Assembly (NCBI GenBank): GCA_037179335.1
Contig: JAKZHN010000001.1
Location: forward strand, 1,550,001 to 1,614,000
Source of the DNA: Cyclaneusma minus
Taxonomy: Eukaryota > Ascomycota > Leotiomycetes > Marthamycetales > Marthamycetaceae
Length of the DNA stretch: 64,000 nucleotides
Reading direction: 5' to 3'
Shown here: one piece after another, positions 1-11,788 of the stretch
Layout of the letters: each line of letters starts with the position of its first letter
How positions within the stretch are numbered: the first letter of the stretch is position 1
The notes under the pieces: generated by a model
Databases searched by the model: none
What the model was told of the DNA's origin: nothing
What the model saw: only the letters and a program-made list of their open reading frames with translations
Position numbers and translations under genes: made by a program

Positions 1-2215
1 GCTATTTAAATCATTTTTAAAAGGCTTAAAATTGCTATATTAATTTCCAAAAATTTAGCCGTTAATTATATTTTTTTTTGAAATAATTATTTATTTTTTC
101 CGCTAAAAATTGAATTGAATATATTTTCAAAATAATTAAAAAAATAAAAATAAAAATAATATATTTTACACTTTTTTCCCTTTGGTTTTTGCAAAAACTA
201 TTCCTTTATTAAAAAAAGCAGCTATTAAGCCAGCAATTATTGCCTATAACGGCCCTGGGCCGCACACCACACCCTTTACTCTGCGGACACGTGACCGGAC
301 CGATTGTAGCTCCGGTCCCACCTATATATAGAGCTCTCCAAAGCTCCTTAGACTTCCTTTCCTTTTTTATAGCAATAGATACCTATTAATAGCGCTTTTT
401 ACTCGGTTTAATCCGAAGCGGAAATCCAAATCGTGATATTGCCCCTATTTAAATTAGCAATCGCAATATTAAAAATACCTATTAAATTAAAAAAAAAATG
501 TTTCTAATTAAATCTAGCCTATTTGGTATTTTAAATTTTTACAAAAAAACCCCCTAATTAAAATAAATAGTATATAGCTATAATTATTTAAATAATCGCT
601 TTTAAAATTAATAATATTTGGAAATTAATTCACCGCTTTATATTTAAAAAAGCCAAATAGGCTATTTTTAAAAAAAAATTAAGCCCGATAATATTTATTA
701 TACTAAATAAATAATTTATAAATATATCCAAAAATTTGAATATAATTACACTTTTATTTACATTAATATAATCCAATTAATTATATAGCGCATTCTACTA
801 GCCTATTTAATTATTAAAAATTGGACTATTTATTAAATAAACGCAATTATTGCTTTTTTAAATAGCCTTATAAATTTTAAAAAAATAAAAATATAATTTA
901 TTTATTTTAAAAGCCTTTTATAGCCTTAAATAATTTCCTATATTTTAAGCAAATATTTTTTATTCCGCTTTAAAAAAGCTAAAATTTAATTTTTATATTT
1001 GAAAAACCCCTGTATTTTTTCAAATATAAAAAAGAATATTTTTATTTTTATTTATATAAACGATTTCCTAATTTCTAAATTAAACAAATAAAAAATCATT
1101 AGCTTTAAATTTTAGCTAAATAAAAAATAAAAAATAAAAATAATGCTAAAACATTCCTAAATATTAAAATTATTTATATACCAAATAATTTTATACTTTT
1201 ATTTTAGAACCAATATATTAAAAATATATTAAAGTATTTTTAAATAAATTATTATTATTTCATTTTTTATATAATTTAAATATTATAAATTTTTTATTAA
1301 ATATTATAATAAAGCTATATTAAATAAAATAAATAAATATTCATATTATATAAGCTTTATTAGCTATACCGCTATTATTACTAGGCTAAATATTGCTTTT
1401 AGATATATTAAGCTAGTTTAATTTATAAAAAATCCAAATTCTATCTATATTAAAATTTGCAGCCAAATATTTCGCTATTTTTAAAGCAATATTAAAATTG
1501 GATTTTATTATAAACCACCAAATCCTTTAAATCCTATATTTAAAGCTAAAATTTTAAAAGCGTTTAAAATTCCTTCCGCAATTTCTAAAGTTTAATTTTA
1601 TTTTTATTTTAATATAAATTATATAAAAAATAAAAATATCCGCAAATTTTATTTAAATTTTATTTTAATAATAGCCGGCGCTTTTATAATATAAAAATCT
1701 AAAAAGCAAAATCTTTTTTTTATTAAATTAAAAAAAAAGGATTTTTTTTATAAATATAATATGTTTTTGCAAAAATCGGCTATAATAAATCGGATTTTAA
1801 TTTTATAATATTAATAATAAATAATATATTTACAATTTTAATTACTTAATGCTTTAGCAATTAGCAATGCATAAAATATATTAATATCAGGAATTTCTAA
1901 TTTCGCCAAAGTCTAAAATACTATATTAACTTTTAGCATATTTTTTTTAAAAAAAAAATTGGCCAATTTTCTTACTAAGCCATTTTTATAAATAAAGTAT
2001 AATCAATTTTTTAAAATATTCAATATAAAAATAATAAATAAATAAATTTCTGGTTTTTTAAATTTTCTATAAAAAAGGGAATAAAAAAATATAAACATTA
2101 CAAAGCAAAATTAAGGAAATAATCCCTATAAAGCCATAAATTTATTTAAATTTTCTATGGATTTACGCTATAAACAACTACCGCAAAGGGGGTATTAATT
2201 ACATAATAGCCCGTC
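1..2215. repeat. AT-rich, probably RIP-mutated isochore (left)
   Basis: Almost entirely A/T with long homopolymers and no long open frame on either strand. Composition changes abruptly near 2210 to ordinary fungal sequence. In Pezizomycotina such blocks are usually transposon copies degraded by repeat-induced point mutation. No transposon domain can be read here, so the element type is unknown. Many of the surviving G and C bases sit in GC dinucleotides. Confidence 0.8.
241..350. other. GC-normal island inside the AT-rich block
   Basis: About 100 bp of ordinary composition interrupts the AT-rich block. It ends in a TATA-like run, CCTATATATAGAGCTC, at about 321-336. The local arrangement (GC-rich stretch, TATA box, pyrimidine-rich tail) resembles a promoter or the U3/R part of an LTR that escaped mutation. 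No transcript can be traced from it because the downstream sequence has no frame. Confidence 0.4.
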
Positions 2216-2547
2216 TCTAGCTTAGCTTAGCATTAGCGCTTGGCGCCAGATATATCCTGGCGCTTGGCACGTAGAATAGACATCATCGACTTCATCATGA
2301 TCGATCCCTGCCGTGCCTGATAATTCTGACTTGGAGGCGACGCATGCGATCAATTTCTGCGGGTCGCTTGTTAGGTAAATGATCCGCGAATGGCATTTCA
2401 GGACGAGGAAAAGTTCCTGGTAGTAAAGTGCAGATGTGGGGAGATGTCGACTTCTGCCTGGACATGGCTGAGGAGGACAAGAGTGTTCAAGGGGAGCCAG
2501 GCTGCTGGAAGGCTGCACTACCAACCAACTACCTCATCTAAAGCCGG

Positions 2548-3100
2548 TATTCTGTTCGGTACAGACACGATGAAGGCGATTCTTTCGACTTGAAGGCGTA
2601 CCTCCGTCATTGCGAAAAGCGGAAAGAGTACGGCGATAAGAAGCTCTTCCTTCTTCGAGAAGGGCAGCGAGTCCAACGATCGCTTTGTGAAGGGATTCCG
2701 TTCACGACCTGTATCAAAGAGGTCTGCCGCGCTTTCTGAGTCCGCTCGAAAAAAACAGGGGAATCCCGATCAGTATGGCATTTATCAGATCGAACCCGCG
2801 GTGGAGGTTCATACCAGATTACGAGCCCCTTTTCCTCCGTGGCGGGCAATATCGTGATGATTGGGAATAGCGACGGCGACAGGTATTCGCAGCCGAGTCC
2901 GCCGTTCACGATGGATCTTTTGGGAAGGCCTTTTTTGCTAGGTATGGCTGTGAGGATGAGTCAGAGAGTGTTCGAAAATATGCCAGAGTACTTGGTGATG
3001 CTCAACAGCATCAAGGCCGCATCGGGCATCATGTGTCGATACCTCATCATGTGGCTTTTCTCTCACTGCAAAACAGCTAGGAAACCCAAGTAGCTCATAA
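2548..3100 (+). pseudogene. possible eroded coding remnant, family unknown
   Basis: Two plus-strand stretches read like protein rather than random translation, but lie in different frames. The first, from 2548 to about 2690, is rich in charged residues (for example AYLRHCEKRKEYGDKK). The second, in the frame of 2691, runs through MAFIRSNPRWRFIPDYEP to a TAG at 2868, then continues without a stop to about 3060. A frameshift near 2690 and the internal TAG make an intact product unlikely. The remnant lies directly beside the left AT-rich block, which would fit a gene damaged by repeat activity. I do not recognise the family. The alternative is chance open frames in GC-balanced sequence. Confidence 0.25.
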
Positions 3101-3180
3101 AGCACCAAGGTTCGATAGCCTCGATAGACTCGACAAAAGCAATTCACATGTTCGTCGGAGGCGTGGCCATCATTGAGACT

Positions 3181-6100
3181 CGAAAAAGACTAAACAGCGA
3201 ATCGAGATCAACAATCATGATCGAGATCTGGGTGAACATGGATTACCTAGGTAGCTATAAAACAAAGCAGCGCTGAGGCGGGACATATAACGGTCAACTT
3301 CATATCAGGGTTGAGTTTTTCTCTCCTTGTAAACTCAGCTTCAAGTCCCGAATCCCCAAGATCTACGATCTACCCTCATTAATACCGCACAATATAGAAG
3401 CTTAGCTTGAGGTCTAGACAAATTGCTCTCCTTGGTGTGTCGAGATCTTCCGGTCTAAGAGATACATACACTTACCTTCTGATATCTGACAGTCACAGTT
3501 CTGACAAAGATGAACTCGGGTAGAGAAACCGGAGCTTAGTAGGTAATTTTGACCGGATCCCCCCCCCCCAATTGGAAGCAAGACTACATGTGACCAACAG
3601 TGAGGTCAGAGCTGGGGACACCAGAGAGCAGCCTTTCGCGAGAATGACCTTCCGTTTAGTCGTGGCTTGTCACTGCAACAGAATGACTTGCCGTCTTGAG
3701 ATTGGGTTTGAATGATAGGGTACACCGGGTAGCGACTCTCCCATTTCCTGCAGAAACCCAGATGTCAGACGCGGAGGTAAGAGCATTACGTTTTGTTGAG
3801 GACCTCTGCGGAAGCTCCGAAATGCCTGCCTTATGTTCTCAGCGTTGACATGCATAAAGACGCACCCGTTCTCGAGTCTAATGAACCTTGCTGGAGATCA
3901 TCTGTCTACAGGCCTTCCAAATCAGAAAGAAGATAGAGCATAAGGCTGAATCTCACAGGGAAGCCTGCCAGGCGGCAGCATTACTTCCAATGAACAAATG
4001 CACGAGTTGTGTAATTGATTTTCTGACCAGTGTTCACACACATGCAGTTCGGACGTTCCGGATGATACCCTACCTGACGTTAGGGTTGTCGGAAAAGGAA
4101 ACTCGCAGTGGTGATGGTTCTCATGGGTTGTAGCGGATCGCTCCGCTCCGTTCACAGCATATCTGCGACTTGCTAAGAATCGATATCACAGAGGTAGGTA
4201 TTTGTGAAAGTGCCATGAGACAGACCTTCATGCGCTTGACTGGCCGACTTCACAAGCACGAGTAAGGATCTCTGCCCGGGCTCTCAGTGCCGGATGGCGG
4301 CAAACACAGCAAAACGTCCCTTCTCGTGCCGGAAATAGGGAGGCCGAGGTCGTCTTGGGGGACTCTGCATAAATCTGGAGTACAGCAGCGTGTAAGAGCA
4401 GGCGCGCTGTGGATGTTCCATAGAGAGCACATGGCGAAGCAGTCTCCGACGAAGGCCTGGACGGCATCCAGCGCCTGCCAAAGGATGGAGACGTGCATGG
4501 GGTGGAGTGCGACTCAGCTGGCCAGGGATAACAACGCAAAGTCATGTAGGTCCAGATACCGGCGGCTGCTGTATCGTCGATTAGTAGGCATTCGTAAGCT
4601 CTTGCAAGTTTCAATCCTCCGATTCTTGGAATGCGATCAAAGTTTGGTCATCCGAGGCAAAATGGATTCGAGTGGATAACGAGGTGGAGTTATATCTATA
4701 CGACTTCAAGATATAGGACAAGGGCAGAAGTGCCGCTTATCGATACACCCAGTAATGGCCGCAACCAATCCCCCGCCCTTCTCGGGTTTCCTGGTTGTTC
4801 CTGGAGTTGAAACGTGTTCTCGGTCCGCAGAGGGCGGCGGCGGCGGCTAGAGGGCATCCCCAGATGGCACAAGCATGCTGTCGACGAAAGGAAAGGAAGG
4901 TGACACGGAAAAGCCTTCTAGAAAAGAAGAAGACGATGTGCTCCAGACGGCTCGCGAATCGGACCGTAGGCGCTGGCTTTGGGTCACCTGAGAGGAGGCT
5001 CGCAAAGCAAGGGATGCTTCTCATGGCATTGAACGGATGACGCGCAAAACAAGTCGTGCAAACAACCAAGGCGATGTGCTGGAAATCTTGGCGTCAGTGA
5101 CAATGATAGTCGGCGCGTTAAGTGGAGCTTGGTAGCTTAATAATACAGGCGATAATAATATAATGGGAAAAGAGTTTTCAATTGAAGCTTGAGATCCGTG
5201 AAGTTTAATCGCGTGTAACCGCCAAGAGTCACGAGACACCAGACAGCATGTATTTTAAAGCAGCGTCACTGGCGTGCACTTCGATCTTCCATGCAGCAGC
5301 GGAGAGTCCGGTGGCTGGCTCTCCATTTTTAGGCCGAGTGAGGCTGTGTTTCTGTGGCTGGGGGCTTGGACCTTGGCCAACATCGTCGCCTCAGACACGC
5401 CTCCCATGTCTTGGGTCTTCAGCATCAATCGACAGCGCTGGACCCCGCCGACAACGCAATCCGCCTGTTGCCTGCCCGCAGACTGGAGTCTTGCCACGCC
5501 GCGCGCCGAGATGGCCGACCGAGAGAGGAATCCTGGCCCATATCGCACTCTGCGCCCAAAGAAGATATGTGTCCTTGGAGGCTTCGCTTTCGCACAGGGA
5601 ACTCTGCTCTCGCTGGGGGCAGCCGGGACTCCAGCCCGAGAGTTCGGACCAGACTTGATCCATCTCCAGGACCGCGACCAATCGGCTCGCAGAAACACCA
5701 CTTCACTGATGCTGGTCCACTTGGTGGAAGAATGGCTCTGGCGAATCCGCGGCCAGAAGGGCTTTGCGGAGAGACACACCTCAGCTGACCCTGAGCCCGC
5801 TAACAAGGGTGCCGAGCTGGTGGAAGCGCCATCGACAGGACGACATTCATTCTCAACGTCGCTCGAGTCCAACCTCCCGGTCCACTACCACCCTCCACAA
5901 GCTGCACCCAAACACCACAAACGGAACGCCAGTACGAGGCCCCTTGGTGGGACTCTTCCGGCTGGAATAGCTTCAGCCCTTCTACCCCAGATGATATTCA
6001 GGAGTCGATTGTTAGTTCCCGTTCCTAGTAAGTGGACCTTTCTATTCCACAGGGACCTCCTGGTCTTCCGTTCAGGGCGTCAAAGGCTTCAAGATGGATC

Positions 6101-7723
6101 CAGATTTGACACCTGAAAGGACGGACTCCGCGCGGCTGCCCGCAGGACACGGCGCCGAGAGACCCGACCCCTCGGTCATATTTCGCCCCTGAATGTTGGC
6201 CATGTGAATGTTTCACACGATGTATAACAAAGAAGAACGGGTGGCGTTCTGTGCGTGAGTGCAGTATGCAGCGTGCTTCCTTTCATTATGCATCGAATAT
6301 TCCGTATCTGCAAGTCATGTCTGTCCTGTATCATTTACTACTAGTCAGTCTCCTACATCATTCGTCTGGATTTTCTTCTGTTAGTGCTACTCTTATAGTT
6401 CGTCATCAGCTTGGAAGAAGGCGGAAAAGAAAATAGAGCAGGAAGTCAACTGAAGAATCGTTCCGGAGCCTCCTGTCCCTTGGACCTTGCGGCTAGCACA
6501 GATCCCCTGGATCGTTACCCATCGTCTGCCAGTCACAGCATTGGTGCCCGGAGCGGCTGGCTGGCGTCATGTCATTCCCGCTCTCCTAATCCTTCCCAGT
6601 TCTCTAGCCGTCGGGACGCACAGGTCCAAGGGGTCCTCGTGCTGTCCCGGTGGTTCCATCTGTAATCTCCCTTCATCTGATCTCTACAGGTCCAGCTGTC
6701 GGCAACAAGGCGACACAACTAGACAACAGATCCGGCAAGCCTGCGGCGTTTGAATCCAAAATCAACTGCAGGCATCATCCAGATACAGCCAGATATGCAT
6801 AAGCGCAGGATTGAGTCTCGGAAGTGGACTCTCCTGCACTAGAACTGGAGGCGGAAGCCTCTCGACAAACCTCAGCCTACGGACATGAGAAGTCGAACAT
6901 GCATCGTCTGAGCAGGTCTGGCTGCATAGGCTTGCTTATACAGCCTGGAAGTGGCCAAAAGCAGCATGGCCCTGGAGTGCTATTGCACTAGACGGGTGTT
7001 ATGTGTCTCTCGTAATGTTTCAAGTACAGGGTTGACACAAATCATGTACAAAGTCGAGCAGCTGCAAGTGCCATGATTAGACGAGACAGCGCGGTTCATC
7101 CTGCCGGCAAAATGGCATGGTTAATGGTGGAATGTTGTATGCAGCTCCTCGAACACAGCCCACAAGGCCACAGCAGGCCGCTTCAATAATGTTCTGCCCA
7201 ACAGGTTACAGCGGAGACACACGCAGGTCCGAATTTTGTCGCTGATGGCGGGCACTACTCGGATCAGGTTTTCTGCTGGCGGCTGCCTCTCTTCCTGGCG
7301 TGCATGTCCGTGCTGTGGCTCTGCTCCTGCACAGGTGCCGAAGCGCGTACTCCAAAGTGGTCGCCGCTTTTGGCGAGTCGCGTGCGTGCTAAGGCTTTGC
7401 CCGTGTGCTGCAAGCCCTGCCCGCAGTGATTGAAGCGCAAGGGATCGACGACTTCGGCCTATCCCAGGCCCTGGGTCTTGGTGGCACGCTTCTATATCTC
7501 CCCCGCCTTGCCCGCAACGCAAACACTGCGTTTTCCTCTCTACCTCTCTCTTCGCCGCACCACCACCACCACCCCCCTCCCTCCCTTTTTAATTTTCTTG
7601 TGAAAGGCTATCTGAATAATTCCCTGCTCTCGGGATCGCCTGCTCCTTACTCTTTCTATTTGTGTCCTTCCATTTATTCCTGTCTTTCATCGTCGTCATT
7701 TTTACTTATATACAAGACCAAAA
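3181..7723. other. gene-poor interval, no supported gene
   Basis: Many short, overlapping open frames occur on both strands but none shows a recognisable domain, coherent splice structure or clean start context. The longest is a 280-codon plus-strand frame at 5274-6116. It is opposed by a 205-codon minus frame and others over the same GC-rich stretch, the usual picture for chance frames. A run of nine C lies near 3561-3569. The last ~200 bp (7540-7723), rich in CT and CACCAC, look like the promoter and 5' UTR of the gene at 7724. Confidence 0.5.
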
Positions 7724-8743
7724 ATGCCTCCCCAACTCCTCCCCGCCTCGGCCGCGGCCTTTGCTCCCAGGTCATCCTCCGTCAACGTCGTGCTCAGCTC
7801 CAAAATCGAGCCTTGGTTAACGCAGACGCTCAAGCGCATCAACCGAGTCAAGCGCCCTCTCAACAGCGTACCACAACACCAGAAATGCTTGCAACAGACA
7901 CTGGCCAACCCAAACGCCATCTGGACCCTAACTTCATTGATGCTCCCCAAGTCGCCCGAGTCTGAACTGCGCCAAGAATGCAATCCTCTGGTGGAAGCCC
8001 TCTTCAACTATCAACTCATCCATGTCGAAGCCTACATCGTTCACGTGGATATGGTTTTGAGGAACGAGGTCGCATACAAGCTTACACAGGACACAATAGA
8101 CAGTCTGATCGAGTACCACAAGGAGATACATTGCATCGACGCCGCTGCGAATGTCCATGCTTGGTCAGAGAAGGACGCCCAGGTCAAGAAGATGCACGAG
8201 GAGTTTATTCAGGCCATCAACAAGTTTGTCTTCCGAACACACGTCTCGGCGCTAGAAGGGCTCGAAGAGGATGGCGCTGGTGAACTGTTATGTGGGAAGA
8301 GCGAAGAAGTCAAGAACGTCGTGCTGGCCCTGTTCCACCCACTCCTACCTCCTCCGCCAAGGATAGTGGATGTCGTCCGACAAGCACCCTTACTACCCAG
8401 CTCGCCGGCCGACAGCTGGTGGTCCCAGTCGACTCTGACTACGCCAAGCCCGGCGCCTGTGGATTCTTGGAGAATTATTCCGTCAAGCCCCAGCTCAACT
8501 TCGTCGATGGATTCGCATACTTTATGGGCGAACATGGGACTGAGCGATATGCAGATGTCACCGCCAGCCCATCCTTACAGTCAACCATTCTCGACCGCTG
8601 GCTTCTACTTCAGCTCTCCGCCCGCAACTGCATCCGTTCCATCCTTACCCTTACCTAGCATGCTTGCGCAGCAAAACTGTGGCGTGAGTATTGGCTATGG
8701 AGGCTTTGGATGGGATCGGTTCCAGGAGTTCGCCGCATATTGA
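7724..8743 (+). CDS. uncharacterised 339-aa fungal protein
   Basis: This is a single-exon frame of 339 residues. The ATG is in a good fungal context (AAAATGCC) and follows a pyrimidine-rich leader. Residues 1-190 look folded and mainly helical, with many charged residues and a His-rich patch (HVEAYIVHVD near residue 101). Residues 200-339 are Ser/Pro-rich and probably disordered, ending in a Gly/aromatic tail. There is no signal peptide, membrane segment or known motif that I can see. I do not recognise the family, so no function is offered. The next supported gene is almost 5 kb downstream. Length, start context and a composition distinct from its surroundings support real coding. Confidence 0.65.
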   Translation: MPPQLLPASAAAFAPRSSSVNVVLSSKIEPWLTQTLKRINRVKRPLNSVPQHQKCLQQTLANPNAIWTLTSLMLPKSPESELRQECNPLVEALFNYQLIHVEAYIVHVDMVLRNEVAYKLTQDTIDSLIEYHKEIHCIDAAANVHAWSEKDAQVKKMHEEFIQAINKFVFRTHVSALEGLEEDGAGELLCGKSEEVKNVVLALFHPLLPPPPRIVDVVRQAPLLPSSPADSWWSQSTLTTPSPAPVDSWRIIPSSPSSTSSMDSHTLWANMGLSDMQMSPPAHPYSQPFSTAGFYFSSPPATASVPSLPLPSMLAQQNCGVSIGYGGFGWDRFQEFAAY

Positions 8744-11543
8744 CAACCAAAAGCCCCACCTCTCAAGGACTACTTCACAACAAGCTCCACCTGGTACTGA
8801 AGATCCGTGGCAAGTCGACTGGTGACATTCGACTACGCGACACTTCCGCCTCTCAAGCGGACTTGAATAAGGCAGTAAGAGACCTCGAGAGTATGGATGG
8901 CTGCGCGACTCGGCGGCGACACGGGCCTACACGGGGCGACAACCAGGACACACCGATTTCACTTCTCCAGTACATACTTATACCCATATTTTTTCTCTAG
9001 GGTTTGTCAGTCATCTTAGCGGGTTTAGCGAGCGTTGTCTTTTTCTTTCGCACTTTAGTTACCACACAACCGCTAGCACGGTGTTCCCTTCTCGCGCATA
9101 TTTCCTCTCCATGGACGCATACGGCAGGTTTTCCGGCGACGGCGGGTACTTTTGCAGCATTTTTACGGGCACAACGGGAAATTACAAGAGAAACCGCAGC
9201 AATGCAACCCCAAACAGCGTGCGATCAGAAGGATTTCTTCATTGAAATACCTTATCATTCGATTCTTTCCTCATCACCCTCGACCACGAATCCGACTCCG
9301 CTCCGACACCCACCACCACTCTTTCCGTCCCTCGTTCTGTCGCGATTTACGAAGAGACGATACGTTTTTTTTTACGAAGTTTATGCCGAGCCGATCATCA
9401 ACGACCTTTCTCTCACAACATGCGATTAACGAACGATTTTCTCGATACCCAGACCCTTTGGATATCGAACACTTCTTCACATGTCTGCGCAGGAAGGACA
9501 CTTGGGCTTGGCGCGGACCGATGAAACGAAACGTCATCTTGCGCCTCTTCACGATCGTAATGTCTTTTTTTCTCCAGGCGAGGAACTGCTGTGCTGCTTC
9601 TCGCTAAGATTCAAGACATGGCACTGGTTGCTACGAACGAAACGGAACACTTTCTGGGGACGCCCAGAGATGGCCCCAGGAGAGAAGGACATCTCATTTC
9701 CAGCACTTCTTGGTATAGCGGGCTAGCTTTCGCCGTGCGAAGCTTCGACCATTCGAGGACTTGCATGGACTTGACTTACGGTCTTTCCTCGCCACTCCGG
9801 AGATCCCCTCATCATCATCATCTCCTCTATGCATCTTCACATCCACCTTCTTCCACCGCCGAGGTTCACAGGCCCACCTCCACGCTTCCGTTGAGGATGT
9901 TTGAAAGACCACATGCGCCCTGCTAGCCAGGCGCCGTGCTGAGCCTTTCATTCCAGTCAGGGGAACGGGGAATGGGACATCCGGGGTCCTTGAGAACAGA
10001 AGGAAGGAAGGAAGATGCACATAGCACCATCTCACTATGAACAAACACTCCACACATCCCCTTTCTCTCCCCCACAGGCCGCAGCGCGGGTCCTTGATGG
10101 ATCTGGGACGAGGAACTGAGGAAGCACGCTTGGTCGTGTGTGTGGAGACTTGAGATGCTGGACTCCTTTTACCACATGAGACTTGGCAGGCACTGGATGT
10201 TTTGCTAGTTTCTTTGTTTCTTTTTTGTCATTTAGGTCGTGAATCGGGAATCGGTGATGGGATCATGGGACATGATTTGATGGAGATGACAGAGGGAGAA
10301 GGGGATGTCAATGTAGTTGGCTATTGAATGGCAATGAATAAGAGTAGTATAACTCTCGAATGGAAAAAGTTCAAGATTAATCTCAGGACAACACATCAAT
10401 GATCACTTCCTTCATGATGAATGTCCTGGTTGTTCTGAGGAGGCTGCATTGGGACAGTGTTCCTCACCTGCACCAACACCGCCGTCGTCATGTTCAGAGC
10501 AACCTGAACTTCCATAGGCCTAGTGTGGTATTTATTGTACCTTACTAGGGCGAAAGAAGTCTGAGCCTCCCTTGGCTTGGGCCCCCTCTCAACCTTCTGA
10601 GAACTGTTTGAACGATTCCTCGTGATTATTGGGTGCCTATACTTTCAGTTACTGTGAATGTTTTACTTTTCAAGCAAATTTCGCCTGGGGGCGGGGGGAA
10701 GGGGCGGTTCAGACCTTTTTCACCTAACTGTAGCTGGCATACAGTTGGGAGAACGGAAGAGATCAAATGGTTTTGAAGTTGTCCCCAAATACTACCACGT
10801 AGACTCGAGTAGACACACCGTCCGGAAAGTTCAACGTCGAGAAGCCGTCTGCCCTAGTTTCTCTTGCATCACAGGAAGGAGTGGGCCTTCAAACGCAACC
10901 ACAAAGGCCCTAGAGTCCTGGGGCCCATAGCCGACTTCTCAGTTTTCATCTTTCATCCGCGGCGGACGAACTATTTACAGCTCTTACGGTTCCGATCGGC
11001 CAACCTAACGTCACGCTGCATACACACTGCAGTTCTAGCCACAGTTCGCGCCCGCATTCGCCATGTATCTTATAGGGCAGAGTCAGCTGGTCATGCCGAA
11101 GCAGAGGCAGTGCAACAACGCAACAGCTGGGACAAATATTTGCTATGGAGCGGGCGTGGGATACGTTGCATGGGCTGCATGAATATCTGGGACTGCAGAA
11201 TTGCATGTGAAAATCGCAGGCGGCAGGCGGCTGCATCTGTAGTAACGGAAGATTGCATGGCCAGCAGTGAGTGACTCATGGAGTCATGGTTGGGGGCAAT
11301 GAGTGGGTTGGCGGAGGAATGGCCTAGAGGAAGCAGTAAGATGGCAAGACGAGAGGCGCTTGGCCGTGGATACCGAAGCCGTGGGTGACGGTACTCAGAT
11401 TCCAGGGATCAAATGACACATACTGAATAGTAGATAATGCAGAGCGTTGCGCAGAACGGAGAAGAATTCCCAGTAGTTCTGGGATTTCATCGAGTGCGTG
11501 CCTCGTCCTGAAGATGAAATGGATGCATGTGTTCGAGTATGTA
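8744..11543. other. intergenic, no supported gene
   Basis: Open frames of 80-150 codons occur on both strands (for example near 9004-9607) and overlap heavily. None has a recognisable product. The first few hundred bases are probably the 3' UTR of the upstream gene. Simple ATC and GAAGG runs appear near 9811-9830 and 9998-10015. Confidence 0.5.
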
Positions 11544-11788
11544 CAGTTGGTTGAAAAAGTCTGACCCCCCCTCAGGCCAAACAAGCTTAAAAATATTCCC
11601 AGTGATTAGGACAATCCACAATGATTCGGAATATCTCTAATGATTAAGAGTATCCCCAATGACTACCTAGGAATATTCCGAATAATTGGGAATATTAGTG
11701 GGGAGGATCTCACTTCCCTACCTGTGTGATCTTCAACCCAAAAGGGTCCAGTCCGAAAGGTCAAGAGTCCAGACTTCTCATCCAGCCT
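11544..11788. mobile_element. MITE-like element with 19-bp repeat array (copy 1)
   Basis: A tandem array at 11592-11700 has a 19-bp period (one unit is 23 bp), with units such as AATATTCCCAGTGATTAGG, ACAATCCACAATGATTCGG and AATATTCCGAATAATTGGG. The left flank starts TA|CAGTTGGTTGAAAAAGTCTG at 11542. This closely matches the end of the element at 34686-34854. The right end is a weaker inverted match around 11767-11788, so that boundary is approximate. TA target duplication and CAGT-type ends suggest mobilisation by a Tc1/mariner-class transposase. No coding sequence is present. Confidence 0.5.

Noticed and set aside
5274..6116. 280-codon plus-strand open frame
   Set aside because: Opposed by long minus frames over the same GC-rich stretch, with no domain, no splice structure and irregular composition; probably a chance frame.
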